Shown piece after piece: positions 8,460-17,516 of a DNA stretch of 64,000 nucleotides (position 1 is its first letter; every line of letters begins with the position of its first letter). The DNA comes from Falsiphaeobacter marinintestinus. GTDB taxonomy: Bacteria > Pseudomonadota > Alphaproteobacteria > Rhodobacterales > Rhodobacteraceae. The stretch is from positions 30,550 to 94,549 of the forward strand of contig NZ_VOGO01000013.1 of the NCBI RefSeq assembly GCF_007923355.1, written 5' to 3'. The notes under the pieces are model-generated. The model was not told the origin of the DNA. It was given only the letters and a program-made list of their open reading frames with translations, and did no database searches. A program made the translations under genes and the position numbers.

Positions 8460-9437
8460 TCATTCCATCGCTTTGTAAGACTCGATGATCGCCGCGCCTT
8501 CGGGACCAGCCGCTTCAAGCCATTCTTCCACCATGGTGGCCCCGACTTCGTTCAGCTCGTTCACCAGCGTTTCGCCAGCGGGTTCGACCGTCATACCACC
8601 GGCACGCAGACCGTTCAGCGTAAAGTCGGTGTACTGAACCGCACGCCAGAAACCGGCGTATTCTGCGATGTCGGCGCAGGCCTGAACAACAGCCTTGTTA
8701 GCGTCCGATGTCGCGTTCCAGGTGTCTTTGTTCACCATGATCGAGTTGCGCGGCATCCAGGCGTCAACTTCGTAGAAATGCGTCAGGCTTTCCCAGACCT
8801 TGCGGTCATAGCCCGTTGCGCCCGACGAGATCATCGATTCCGCGACACCGGTGGCAAAAGCCTGGCTGATTTCAGCCGCTTCAATGGTCACCGGAAGCAT
8901 GCCGGTCAGTTCGGCCAGACGTGATGTCGCGTTGTTATAGCTGCGGAACTTGACGCCCTTCATATCCTCGACCGAATTTACTTCTTTCTTGAAGTAAAGC
9001 CCCTGTGGTGGCCACGGCACGGCATACAGCAGGTGCAGGTTCTGTTCGTCCAGAATTTTGGCGATTGTCGGCTCAGCCGCTTTCCAAAGCTTGTTCGAAT
9101 CGTCGAAGTTCGTCGCCAGGAACGGGATCGAGTCGATGGCAAAGATCGCGTTTTCGTTCTGGTGGCCCGACAGCAGGCGTTCGCCGATTGGAACCTGTCC
9201 GGTCTGGATCGCACGCTTGATCTGCGCACCCGGGAACAGCGACCCCGATGGGTGGGTGACGATTTCAATGTCGCCGCCGGTGCCTGTTGTCACGCAATTG
9301 GCGAACTCGGCACCGGTGGCCGAATGATAGTTGCTGGCCGAATAGGCCATCGGCATGTCCCATTTCTCGGCCATGGCCGGGGCGGCGGCTGCCGTAGTGA
9401 GGGCCGTAGCGGCCAGAAGGGTTGTCAGTTTTTTCAT
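8460..9437 (-). CDS. dctP: TRAP transporter substrate-binding protein, DctP type (cluster 1)
   Basis: This 325-residue periplasmic protein has a signal peptide ending near APAMAEKW (residue 24). The DctP fold is supported by the GSLFPGAQIKRAIQTGQV block, the YFKKEVNSVEDMKGVKFRSY block, and the ISSGATGYDRKVWE block near residues 205-220. The arginine in the GVKFRSYNN segment is at the position that usually binds the ligand carboxylate. It captures the substrate and passes it to DctQM. The gene follows the DadA-like oxidase by 39 bases and has its own AGGGAGACTGACATG-type ribosome site. Confidence 0.88.
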   Translation of the reverse strand: MKKLTTLLAATALTTAAAAPAMAEKWDMPMAYSASNYHSATGAEFANCVTTGTGGDIEIVTHPSGSLFPGAQIKRAIQTGQVPIGERLLSGHQNENAIFAIDSIPFLATNFDDSNKLWKAAEPTIAKILDEQNLHLLYAVPWPPQGLYFKKEVNSVEDMKGVKFRSYNNATSRLAELTGMLPVTIEAAEISQAFATGVAESMISSGATGYDRKVWESLTHFYEVDAWMPRNSIMVNKDTWNATSDANKAVVQACADIAEYAGFWRAVQYTDFTLNGLRAGGMTVEPAGETLVNELNEVGATMVEEWLEAAGPEGAAIIESYKAME

Positions 9438-9476
9438 GTCAGTCTCCCTGATTATGATTTGACCCGTTTTCGGGCT

Positions 9477-10736
9477 CTATAAGTGGTCTTGGTAACGCGA
9501 CGGAGCATAGACGCTCATATCGGTATTCGGTGTTCTGCCCGAAATCATTTGCGCCAGAAGGCGTCCTGTTTTGGGTCCGCCTGTCAGGCCCACGTGATGA
9601 TGACCGAACCCAAGATAGGCACCGGTTATCCCCGGAACCTCTCCGATCACCGGGATCGAGTCGGCAGGCGCAGGGCGATGGCCCATCCATTCGACCTCTT
9701 TGCGCCAGCTTATCCCCGGAAGGGCTGCCAGCACATTCTTTTTTAGCAACGCATAAGGTGCACGTGATGGCGGCGCGTCGATGCCGCCAAATTCAACAAT
9801 TCCAGCAAGGCGCAAACGGCCATCCATCGGTGTGGCCACGAACTTGCCCGACGCAATCATGACGGGGGTTTTCGGCATCATCGATGGCTCCCACAGTTCA
9901 AGGTGATAGCCGCGCTCGGCCTCAAGCGGGACATTGATGCCCAACTTTTGGGCTAGCGGTTTTGACCAGACACCGGTTGCAATGACGACCGCGTCGCAAG
10001 GGATGGTATCCCCCCCGGCGCGCACGCCGGTAACCTGTCCGTTGTCACGCACGACATCTTCGACTTCGGCCTTGATGAATCTGCCGCCACGGGATTCCAC
10101 GTGCCGCGCCAGATCCTTCACATAGCGGCCGGGATCGGTGATGCGCCCGTGATTGCCCATCTTAACGGCAAAGCCGAGCGCATCGGAAAAGATCGGGTCA
10201 AAGGCTTTGAAAGCGGCACCTTCAAGCTCCTCCCATTCAAACCCGTTCTGACGGCGTACTTCCCAGCCAAAAGCATCGCTCTGAAAATGCGCACGGTCGT
10301 TATAGACGTACAGGTAATCACCGGGATGCACCCATTTCTCGGCCCCGGTGCCTTCGCTCAGCGCAAGGTGATCGGCCACGCTGTCGCCGATAATCGGCGT
10401 CAGGGCCGAAGCAATGCGGCGGGTGTCGTCGGCATTGGCGTTTTTCAGGTATTTTATCAACCAGGGCGCAAGCTTGGGCAGGTAGGACCATTTCAGAAAC
10501 AGCGGTTGATCCGGGTCCATCAGCATTTTCGGGGCTTTGCCCAGCAAACCCGGCGTTGTCACCGGAACCACCGCACAGGATGCCAGCACGCCGCCATTGC
10601 CATGGCTGGCACCTTCTGCGGGGCCCGCCTTGTCAATCAGGATCACGTCATGCCCATCGCGTTGCAGCCAGACGGCTGTTGAAACGCCGACGATGCCTGC
10701 GCCGACGATTGCGATTGTCTTTTTCTGGCCGGTCAT
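9477..10736 (-). CDS. DadA-like FAD-dependent amine/D-amino acid oxidoreductase
   Basis: This 419-residue flavoprotein has the FAD Rossmann motif [10 protein letters not shown] at about residues 11-20 and a C-terminal [14 protein letters not shown] block where the flavin is completed. The [21 protein letters not shown] order is typical of D-amino acid dehydrogenases (DadA, glycine/D-amino acid oxidase family). It would oxidise a D-amino acid or secondary amine to an imine/keto acid with electrons going to the membrane. Its start overlaps the stop of the enolase-superfamily gene by four bases, indicating translational coupling. A racemase-type enzyme followed by a D-amino acid dehydrogenase is a sensible catabolic order; substrate identity is inferred only. 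Confidence 0.8.
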   Translation of the reverse strand: MTGQKKTIAIVGAGIVGVSTAVWLQRDGHDVILIDKAGPAEGASHGNGGVLASCAVVPVTTPGLLGKAPKMLMDPDQPLFLKWSYLPKLAPWLIKYLKNANADDTRRIASALTPIIGDSVADHLALSEGTGAEKWVHPGDYLYVYNDRAHFQSDAFGWEVRRQNGFEWEELEGAAFKAFDPIFSDALGFAVKMGNHGRITDPGRYVKDLARHVESRGGRFIKAEVEDVVRDNGQVTGVRAGGDTIPCDAVVIATGVWSKPLAQKLGINVPLEAERGYHLELWEPSMMPKTPVMIASGKFVATPMDGRLRLAGIVEFGGIDAPPSRAPYALLKKNVLAALPGISWRKEVEWMGHRPAPADSIPVIGEVPGITGAYLGFGHHHVGLTGGPKTGRLLAQMISGRTPNTDMSVYAPSRYQDHL

Positions 10737-11866
10737 GCTGCCACCGCCTTTGTCACCGAAAACCGGTCGAGTTTGGTCACGTCGGGACGGATGCCCAACC
10801 CCGGTCCATCGGGCACGACGACCTGCCCATCTTTCACGTCGAAGGGTGTTTCCAGAATATCTTCCTTCAGGAAATATGAGGCCTGATAAAACTCGCAGCC
10901 CAGCGTGATTTCGGGGGTAGCCGCGATCATATGAGTGCCCGCAAGATGGGCCAGCCCGGCTTCAAACATGTCACCGCCATAGGCTGTCAGCCCATTCGCG
11001 GCGGCGATGCGGGCGACAGACTGGCCACGCACAGCGCCGCCGGATTTCATGATCTTGATCGACACGCCGTCGCAGATGCCTTCACGCGCGGCGCGGGTCA
11101 TGTCCTCGGGGCCAAACACGCTTTCGTCGGCCAGAAGCAGTACGTCGATCATCGCCCGAAGCTGGGCCATCATACCGAAGTGATGGGCACGGACCGGTTG
11201 TTCGATGAAATCGGGTTTGAAGCTGGCCACGTCGCGCACGCAAGCCGGAGCATCGTCAATCGACAGTCCCTGATTATAGTCGACGCGCACACCGAATTCG
11301 GGAAAGTCACTGGCGATGCGCTCAAGCCGCATGATGTCGAATGCGTGATCCTTGAACCCGGTCTTCAGCTTGATCAGCCGCACGCCGTCGTCGCGCAATC
11401 GCTGCAGCAGCGCGATATCTTGACTAAAGTCCGGATTGGCGATGGAGCAACTTAGCGGGATTGTATCGCGGCATTTCCCGCCCAGCAGTGCCCAGACGGG
11501 CAGGCTGCTGATCTGACCAGTCAGATCCAGCAAGGCTGTTTCCAGCGCGGCCTTGGCCTCGGTACAATGCGCAACGGCGCGTTCGGCTTTTGACATGATC
11601 AGGGCGCGGTCGGCGACGCGGGCACCGATGACCAGTGGACGCAGGTATCTGTCGAGCGCGGCATAGGTGGCTTCGGGCGTGCCGGTGAACACCGACCACG
11701 GCGATGCCTCGCCAAAACCATTGGCACCGCCTTCGGCAGTCAGGCGAACGATCACGACCTCGCAACTGCCTTCGACCGACCCGATTCCATGATCGCGGCG
11801 CGACACCACAGGCAGTTCCAGATGCCAAAGATCCATCCCGATAATTCTTTGGTTCAGGTCAGACAT
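10733..11866 (-). CDS. Enolase-superfamily enzyme, muconate-lactonizing (MLE) subgroup
   Basis: This 377-residue protein has the catalytic set of the MLE subgroup: K166-x-K168 (RLIKLKTG), metal ligands D196 (VRVDYNQG), E222 (FIEQPV) and D247 (LLADES), and the general base K271 (SIKIMKSGG). Such enzymes are cycloisomerases, dipeptide or N-acylamino acid racemases, hydroxyproline-betaine 2-epimerases or cis-3-hydroxyproline dehydratases. It is the first gene of a six-gene leftward operon with a DadA-like oxidase and TRAP and BASS carriers, divergent from a LysR gene. Epimerisation or dehydration of an imported amino acid derivative before oxidation is my inference; muconate metabolism is unlikely because no aromatic genes are near. 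Confidence 0.75.
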   Translation of the reverse strand: MSDLNQRIIGMDLWHLELPVVSRRDHGIGSVEGSCEVVIVRLTAEGGANGFGEASPWSVFTGTPEATYAALDRYLRPLVIGARVADRALIMSKAERAVAHCTEAKAALETALLDLTGQISSLPVWALLGGKCRDTIPLSCSIANPDFSQDIALLQRLRDDGVRLIKLKTGFKDHAFDIMRLERIASDFPEFGVRVDYNQGLSIDDAPACVRDVASFKPDFIEQPVRAHHFGMMAQLRAMIDVLLLADESVFGPEDMTRAAREGICDGVSIKIMKSGGAVRGQSVARIAAANGLTAYGGDMFEAGLAHLAGTHMIAATPEITLGCEFYQASYFLKEDILETPFDVKDGQVVVPDGPGLGIRPDVTKLDRFSVTKAVAA

Positions 11867-11965
11867 GCAGTTTCCTTGCTAGCCCCGAGACCCTGCCCCT
11901 CATATTTCATCATTTCAAATACGAATAATTTGCCATACGATCACAAAAAGTGATGGAGGCCCCAA
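11867..11965. promoter_or_regulatory. Divergent promoter region, enolase/TRAP operon and LysR gene
   Basis: These 99 bases separate two divergent start codons and are AT-rich compared with both genes, especially 11905-11945. This is the classic place for a LysR operator controlling the neighbouring operon and the regulator itself. I could not pick a convincing T-N11-A palindrome by eye. Confidence 0.4.
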
Positions 11966-12868
11966 ATGTCCCTGCGTTTTCGGCAACTTCAGGCCTTTCA
12001 CGCGATTGTCGAAACCGGCACTGTGACCCGCGCCGCTGAACAATTGGGCATTTCGCAGCCCGGAATATCGAATTTGCTGGCGCAGCTTGAGCGGGAAACA
12101 CGGTTCAAGCTGTTCGAACGCTCCAAGGGGCGGCTGATTCCCACACCCGAAGCGGGCGTTCTTTATCAGGAAGTCGACACCGTGGTACGCGGCCTTGATC
12201 ACGTCGCGCAGGCGGTCAGCGATCTTCAGAACAAGCAGGTCGGGCAGCTGCAGGTCGCATCGCAACATTCGATGTCATTCGGGTTCATGCCCCGGCTGAT
12301 CGCACGGTTTGCCAAGGACCGCCCGGACATGTCGATCAGCTTTCAGTCGCAGTATTCGTCCAAGATTCAGGAATGGGTCATGGCGGGCCTGTTCGAGATC
12401 GGCATCTGCGAATACCCTATCCTGCACGACGCCTTTGATCTGCATCCGCTGCATGTCGAAACCTTCATTGCCTTGCCCGAAGGCCATCCGCTGGCCAAGC
12501 ACGAAATCCTGACGCCCGAGTTGCTAGAGAATGAACCGTTCATCGTCATGGGGCCGGATCACATGACGCACCGGCGCACGCGCGAGGCGTTTCACAACGC
12601 CAGGGTGCCGTGGAAAACGAGGGTGCATGCGCATTTGTTCAAGAACCTGCTCAGTTTTGTGAAAGAGGGGATGGGGGTGGCCATCCTTGACCCATTTGCA
12701 CTGGAATATGACTTTGAGGGCGGGTTCTGCACACGTAAGTTCCGCCCTGCCATCATGATGGATATGGCCGTGATCACATCGCGCACCCGGCCCTTGTCGA
12801 CATTGGGGCAAGAGTTTCTTGAGATCCTGCTAAAAGAGCTCAAACCCTTTTCCTCCGAGCAAGTTTAG
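11966..12868 (+). CDS. LysR-family transcriptional regulator (catabolic operon 1)
   Basis: This 300-residue protein has the LysR N-terminal winged HTH (LRFRQLQAFHAIVETGTVTR, then AAEQLGISQPGISNLLAQLE) and an effector-binding domain from about residue 90. It is divergent from the six-gene TRAP/oxidase operon across 99 bases, so it probably controls that operon in response to its substrate. Its stop codon overlaps the stop of the convergent ThDP enzyme gene by four bases. The ATG follows GATGGAGGCC, an acceptable ribosome site. Confidence 0.88.
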   Translation: MSLRFRQLQAFHAIVETGTVTRAAEQLGISQPGISNLLAQLERETRFKLFERSKGRLIPTPEAGVLYQEVDTVVRGLDHVAQAVSDLQNKQVGQLQVASQHSMSFGFMPRLIARFAKDRPDMSISFQSQYSSKIQEWVMAGLFEIGICEYPILHDAFDLHPLHVETFIALPEGHPLAKHEILTPELLENEPFIVMGPDHMTHRRTREAFHNARVPWKTRVHAHLFKNLLSFVKEGMGVAILDPFALEYDFEGGFCTRKFRPAIMMDMAVITSRTRPLSTLGQEFLEILLKELKPFSSEQV

Positions 12869-14565
12869 CCCATCCAGCGCATCACAGGGGCCGCCGCCTC
12901 TTCCAACGGTTGGGTCACGATATCGATCAGGGTCGGTCCGTCATGGGCCATCGCCTGTGCCATGACATCGTCAAGCTCAGCCGGGTCTTCAACCCGCCAT
13001 GCCTTTACCCCGAACCCTTCGGCCACTTTCGCCTGATTGGTGCGGTTGAAATCGACGTTGTAATATCGTGCGTCCTTGTCGGCGTATTGGCTCGCCTTGA
13101 TCCAGCCGAAGCTGGCGTTCGAAAACACGATATAGGTGATCGGCGCATTACACCGAACAACGGTTTCAAGCTCACCACAACTGAAGGCGAACGACCCGTC
13201 GCCCATCATGGCAACAACCTTGCTGTCAGGGCGTCCATACCAGGCCCCCAAAGCGGCCCCCATCGAATACCCCAACGCGCCATGCGCCCGGTTGGTGATA
13301 TAGTACCGGCCCGGGTTCTTCTGCTGAGAATACGCGTTGTAATAGGGGCAGCTGGTGCCGGGGTCGCTGACCACGATGGCGTCATCTGGCAGATGACGGT
13401 TTACCGTGTCGATGACCCGCTCTGGGCGGATCGGGGTTTCGGTGCTGGCGGAAAGCGTGTTGAACCGGGCGAATTTGCGCGTCTTGATATCGGCCACACT
13501 GGCGGCACCATCAAAGGTTTTGCGCGTGTCCTTCTGGTCCAGAATGCGGTTCGCCTGTTCAAGGGAAAGCCGCAGATCGCCGACCACGCCGACTTCGGTG
13601 GGATAATTCGCGCCGATGGTCATCGGGTCGCTGTCGAAATGCACGATCCGTGCGCCGGGCTTTGGGGCCTCCCACCGCGAAGTGGTGGTGGACCCGGCAC
13701 GGCAACCCATGAACACCACCAAATCGGCGGCCTGCATCATCTCCCAAGTCTCATCCGTGCCGCCGTTCGACCCGACCACGCCCAGCGATTGCGGATGGTC
13801 ATCGGCCAGCGACCCTTTGCCCGAGATCGATGTGGCCACGGCAATGTCCAACCGGCTTGCCAACTGGTCAAGTTCTTGCATCGCGCCCGATATGACAATG
13901 CCGCCCCCGCACACGATCAGCGGATTATTGGCCGACAGAATCGCGTCAACCGCAGCCTCAACCGAAGCTTCCTCGGGGCCTGTGCGATAGGCGGGATAGC
14001 TTGCGTGGTTGGGGTCAGACCAGATGTCGGCGGTGTCGACCGGTTCGTACTGAATGTCATAGGGCAGCCCCAGATGCGCGGCACCTGACCGCCCGGTGGT
14101 CATCGCCCGGAACGCGGCGCGTACCATGCGGGGGATGTGATCGGATTTCTTGATCACCGTGTTGAACTTGGTCAGCGGGCGCATCAGCGCGTCCTGATCG
14201 ACTTCGGTCAACGGGTATTTCCCGTATGATGCAACCGAGATATCGGTGGTGATCGCCAGCACGGCGTACGAGCTTTCGTTGGCCTCGATCAACCCCGGCA
14301 GGATATAAGTCGCACCACCACCCGACGGCCCTTCGCACACGCCGACCCGGCCGGTCACGCGGGAATAGCCATCGGCCATGTAGGCGGCGCAGCGTTCATC
14401 GCGGGTCAGAATGTGTGTGATATTGTGGTCCAGTCGCAGCATCGCGTCATAAAAGGGCAGGGTGGTGTCACCGCACAGGCCGAAAATATGCGTCACGCCG
14501 TGTGATTCCAGCATGCGCACCATCGCCTCGGCACCGTTCAGTTGATTGGGGATATCCTGGGCCAT
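12865..14565 (-). CDS. ThDP-dependent enzyme, acetolactate synthase-like
   Basis: From the ATG at 14565 (MAQDIPNQ) the protein has 566 residues; a second ATG at 14592 adds nine. The three domains of ThDP enzymes are visible: an N-terminal pyrimidine-binding domain with the catalytic Glu in ILTRDERCAAYMADGYSR, a central domain, and a C-terminal diphosphate-binding domain with GDGSFAFSCGELETV. Relatives include acetolactate synthase, sulfoacetaldehyde acetyltransferase and keto-acid decarboxylases. No small regulatory subunit is nearby, so branched-chain synthesis is unlikely and a catabolic keto-acid role fits better. It faces the GntR-racemase pair across a short divergent region with a palindrome. 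Confidence 0.8.
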   Translation of the reverse strand: MAQDIPNQLNGAEAMVRMLESHGVTHIFGLCGDTTLPFYDAMLRLDHNITHILTRDERCAAYMADGYSRVTGRVGVCEGPSGGGATYILPGLIEANESSYAVLAITTDISVASYGKYPLTEVDQDALMRPLTKFNTVIKKSDHIPRMVRAAFRAMTTGRSGAAHLGLPYDIQYEPVDTADIWSDPNHASYPAYRTGPEEASVEAAVDAILSANNPLIVCGGGIVISGAMQELDQLASRLDIAVATSISGKGSLADDHPQSLGVVGSNGGTDETWEMMQAADLVVFMGCRAGSTTTSRWEAPKPGARIVHFDSDPMTIGANYPTEVGVVGDLRLSLEQANRILDQKDTRKTFDGAASVADIKTRKFARFNTLSASTETPIRPERVIDTVNRHLPDDAIVVSDPGTSCPYYNAYSQQKNPGRYYITNRAHGALGYSMGAALGAWYGRPDSKVVAMMGDGSFAFSCGELETVVRCNAPITYIVFSNASFGWIKASQYADKDARYYNVDFNRTNQAKVAEGFGVKAWRVEDPAELDDVMAQAMAHDGPTLIDIVTQPLEEAAAPVMRWMG

Positions 14566-14594
14566 CACGTGTTCCTTCGACTCTGCACTCACTG

Positions 14595-14604
14595 CTGTAT
14601 ACAG
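14595..14604. promoter_or_regulatory. Palindrome, candidate GntR operator
   Basis: CTGTATACAG is a perfect 10-base palindrome lying between the divergent ThDP-enzyme and GntR genes. Short palindromes centred on GTNNAC-like cores are typical operators of FadR/FCD-type GntR proteins. Binding is inferred, not shown. Confidence 0.45.
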
Positions 14605-14666
14605 ATCTGCATATTGATTTGAAAGTATCGATGTGTCACATCCTTGTTCGACAAAAGGAGACGACC

Positions 14667-15371
14667 ATGGCCGAAGGGCGTGTCGAGGACATTTATGATC
14701 GGGTCAAACAGATGGCGGTCACCTATCGGTTGCGTCCCGGTGATCGCCTGAACGAGGTCGCATTGTCGCGCGAACTGGGCGTCAGCCGGACTCCGTTGCG
14801 CGAAGCGTTGAACCGTCTGGTGGCCGAAAAGATGTTCGACTTTCAGCCCGGCACGGGGTTCTTCTGCCGACAGTTGGACGCTCAAACCGTGTTCGATCTG
14901 TACGAATTGCGCGACATCACTGAAATCGCCGCCGCCCGGTTGGCCTGCGCCCGCGCGACGGATGCTCAGCTGGCTGCGTTGAAGGACGAGTTATACGCCA
15001 CGGGGATCACAGTTGACGGGCTGACCGTCGCCGAGGCTTGCGCCCGGGACGAGGCTTTCCACATCGGAATCGCGCGCTTGTCGGGCAACGCGGTGTTGGT
15101 AGCTCAGCTTGAGCGGATCAACGAACGCATCCGTTATGTCCGGTGGGTCAGCCTGTCGATGGGCCAGATCCGAAAGTCCAAGGACGAGCATATCCGAGTG
15201 ATCGAGGCTTTGATCGCACGCGATGCCGATACGGCTGTGGCAGTTTTAGGCGACCATATTTCGAAACGTATGGACGAAGTCATCGATGTGGTCCGGCAAG
15301 GTATTTCGACCATCTACATGAACACGATTGATGATCTGTCCGAAATGGTTCTGCTAGAGGAAAACGCATGA
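14667..15371 (+). CDS. GntR-family regulator, FCD (FadR) subgroup
   Basis: The ATG at 14667 is preceded by AAAAGGAG (14653-14660) and gives 234 residues. An N-terminal winged HTH (YRLRPGDRLNEVALSRELGV then SRTPLREALNRLVAEK) is followed by an all-helical FCD effector domain containing ELRDITEIAAARLA and the metal-ligand type pattern D...H (DEAFHIGIA) and later H residues. FCD regulators usually sense organic acids. The stop overlaps the start of the racemase gene by four bases, so they are translated together, and the ThDP enzyme is divergent. A start farther upstream would read through the intergenic operator and is rejected. Confidence 0.88.
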   Translation: MAEGRVEDIYDRVKQMAVTYRLRPGDRLNEVALSRELGVSRTPLREALNRLVAEKMFDFQPGTGFFCRQLDAQTVFDLYELRDITEIAAARLACARATDAQLAALKDELYATGITVDGLTVAEACARDEAFHIGIARLSGNAVLVAQLERINERIRYVRWVSLSMGQIRKSKDEHIRVIEALIARDADTAVAVLGDHISKRMDEVIDVVRQGISTIYMNTIDDLSEMVLLEENA

Positions 15372-16078
15372 TCGCAACAGGTGGCAAGTCGATATACGGC
15401 GCTTCGGTCGGTATCCTGATGCTGGACGCCCGCTTCCCGCGGATTCCCGGCGACATGGGCAATGCGCAAAGCTGGCCGTTCCCAGTGCACTACAAAATCG
15501 TGCACGATGCGACGCCCGACCGGGTGGTGCGGCAGGGGGGTGACGGGTTACTGGGCCACTTCATTGATGCCGCTCGCGACTTGGTGGCAGATGGCGTCGA
15601 CGGGATCACCACCAATTGCGGGTTCCTGTCGCTGTTTCAGAATGAACTGGCAGAAGCGGTGCCTGTCCCAGTGGTGACATCGTCACTGATGCAGGTCGAA
15701 ATGGTCAACCGTGTCTTGCCCGCGGGCAAGCGGGCTGGCGTGCTGACAATCTCGGCCTCGACGCTGACAGAGGCCCATCTTGTCAAGGCGCGCGTCCCGG
15801 AGGGCACGCCAATTGGAACGACGGAAGGCGGGCAGGAATTCACTCGCGCGATCCTGAAGAACGAGCTTCAGCTGAACGTCGAAATGGCCCGGCAGGACAA
15901 TGTCGCGGCAGCGTTAGCCTTGCAGAAATCCAACTCAGATTTGGGCGCCATCGTGCTGGAATGCACCAACATGTGCCCTTACGCTGCGGATATCTCGGAA
16001 GCGACAGGCTTGCCGGTGTATTCCATCCTCAGCCTTGTGACATGGTTCCAGTCCGGGTTGCAGCCCCCAAGGTGGTAA
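15368..16078 (+). CDS. Asp/Glu/hydantoin racemase-family protein
   Basis: This 236-residue protein shows the two cysteine motifs of the Asp/Glu racemase superfamily: TTNCGFLS near residue 82 and LECTNMCPY near residue 199. These cysteines act as the two catalytic acid/base residues in racemases and maleate isomerases of the group. It is coupled to the GntR gene by an ATGA overlap. With the divergent ThDP enzyme this forms a small catabolic unit, perhaps for an amino acid or a malonate/maleate-type acid. The substrate cannot be told from sequence alone. Confidence 0.8.
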   Translation: MIATGGKSIYGASVGILMLDARFPRIPGDMGNAQSWPFPVHYKIVHDATPDRVVRQGGDGLLGHFIDAARDLVADGVDGITTNCGFLSLFQNELAEAVPVPVVTSSLMQVEMVNRVLPAGKRAGVLTISASTLTEAHLVKARVPEGTPIGTTEGGQEFTRAILKNELQLNVEMARQDNVAAALALQKSNSDLGAIVLECTNMCPYAADISEATGLPVYSILSLVTWFQSGLQPPRW

Positions 16079-16169
16079 TCGGCTCAGCGCGGTGTCGGAC
16101 TTACCCGCGCCACGCTGAACCGTTGGGTCGTGAAACCTGCGCAGGGTTTCTCAGGCCCGTCTTGAACGA

Positions 16170-17516
16170 TCAGACAGCGGCAAAACCGGCGTCCAGGGCA
16201 GACAGGATCGTGGCCGCGTCCTGCTCACCCAACACAAGGGGAGGCGACAGGATGATGTTCGGCCCCGAAACCCGGACCATGGCCCCGGATTGATAGGCGG
16301 TTTCCTGAATGACAGCGGCTGTTTCGCCGTCGATGGGCTTTTTCGTGGCGCGGTCACTGACCACCTCAATCGCGGTCATGAGACCATGCCCGCCCCGAAC
16401 GTCGCCGATGATGTCGTATTTTGCCATCAGGTCCTTGCAGCCCTGGAAAAGCTGATCGCCGCGGGCGGCCGCATTGTCCACAACATTCAACCGTTTCGTT
16501 TCTGCCAAACAGGCAAGCGCGGCCGCCGCACCTACCGGATGCCCGGAATAGGTATAGCCATGGCCGATCTTGGCGGCAGGATTATCTTCGAATGCTTCGA
16601 CCATTCTTTCGCCAATCATCAGGGCGCCAAACGGGAAATAGCCGTTGGTGATCGCCTTGGCCGTCGCAATCATGTCAGGCTGGATGCCCCAAAGCCGCGC
16701 GCCTGACCATGCTCCAGTGCGCCCGTATCCCGTGATAACCTCATCCGTGATCAGCAAAATGCCGTTCCGGTTACAGATCTCCTGAACCATCGGTGCAAAG
16801 GATTTGTGTGGAGGGATGACACCACCTGCGCCCAGGATCGGCTCCATGATCATCGCCGCAATGGTATTCGCACCCTGAAACGCAATCTCATCCTCAAGTG
16901 CCGCCACACACAGGTGCGCCAGTTTTTCGGGGTCAGTTTCATTGAAGGGATTGCGATAGGTATAAGGGGCGGGGATGTGAAAACACCCGGCCAGAAGCGG
17001 CTCATAGGCGGTGCGGAAATTGGCATTGCCGTTGACGCTTGCCCCCCCGAAGTGGGTGCCGTGATACCCTTTCTTGAGGCTCAGAAACTTGGTGCGCCCG
17101 GTCTCGCCGCGCAGTTTGTGATATTGCCGCGCCAACCGCAGTGCGGTTTCAACCGAATCCGAGCCGCCCGAGGTAAAGAACGACCGTTGCATTCCATCGG
17201 GGGCAAAGAAGTCCTGCAATTCATAAGACAATTCGATCACGGCATCATTTGTCGTGCCGCGAAAGGTCGAATAATAGGGCAGCTTGTTCAGCTGATCTGC
17301 AATTGCGTCTTTGACGGGTTGGCAGGAATAACCAAGGTTGACGTTCCAAAGACCGCCGACCGCATCAACAACCTTATGCCCGTCAATATCGGTAATGCTG
17401 ACACCGCTCGAGTCGGTGATGATCTTTGGCGGATTTTCGATACTGTCCTGAGGTGACGTCATCGGATGCCACATTTGGCGGGCGTTGTTTTCTTTCAGGA
17501 AATTCGAATCTTTCAT
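16170..17516 (-). CDS. Class III aminotransferase
   Basis: From the ATG at 17516 (MKDSNFLKEN) the protein has 448 residues, the usual length for class III PLP aminotransferases. Visible blocks are FFTSGGSDSVETALRLARQY near residue 110, the PLP-phosphate and Asp block LLITDEVITGYGRTG near 245, and the Schiff-base lysine in ATAKAITNGYFPFGA near 275. Members transfer amino groups from omega-amino acids, beta-alanine, taurine or polyamines to pyruvate or 2-oxoglutarate. The start overlaps the stop of an IclR regulator, so the pair is one transcription unit and the regulator probably senses the amine substrate. Reading farther upstream would only translate IclR sequence out of frame. Confidence 0.88.
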   Translation of the reverse strand: MKDSNFLKENNARQMWHPMTSPQDSIENPPKIITDSSGVSITDIDGHKVVDAVGGLWNVNLGYSCQPVKDAIADQLNKLPYYSTFRGTTNDAVIELSYELQDFFAPDGMQRSFFTSGGSDSVETALRLARQYHKLRGETGRTKFLSLKKGYHGTHFGGASVNGNANFRTAYEPLLAGCFHIPAPYTYRNPFNETDPEKLAHLCVAALEDEIAFQGANTIAAMIMEPILGAGGVIPPHKSFAPMVQEICNRNGILLITDEVITGYGRTGAWSGARLWGIQPDMIATAKAITNGYFPFGALMIGERMVEAFEDNPAAKIGHGYTYSGHPVGAAAALACLAETKRLNVVDNAAARGDQLFQGCKDLMAKYDIIGDVRGGHGLMTAIEVVSDRATKKPIDGETAAVIQETAYQSGAMVRVSGPNIILSPPLVLGEQDAATILSALDAGFAAV

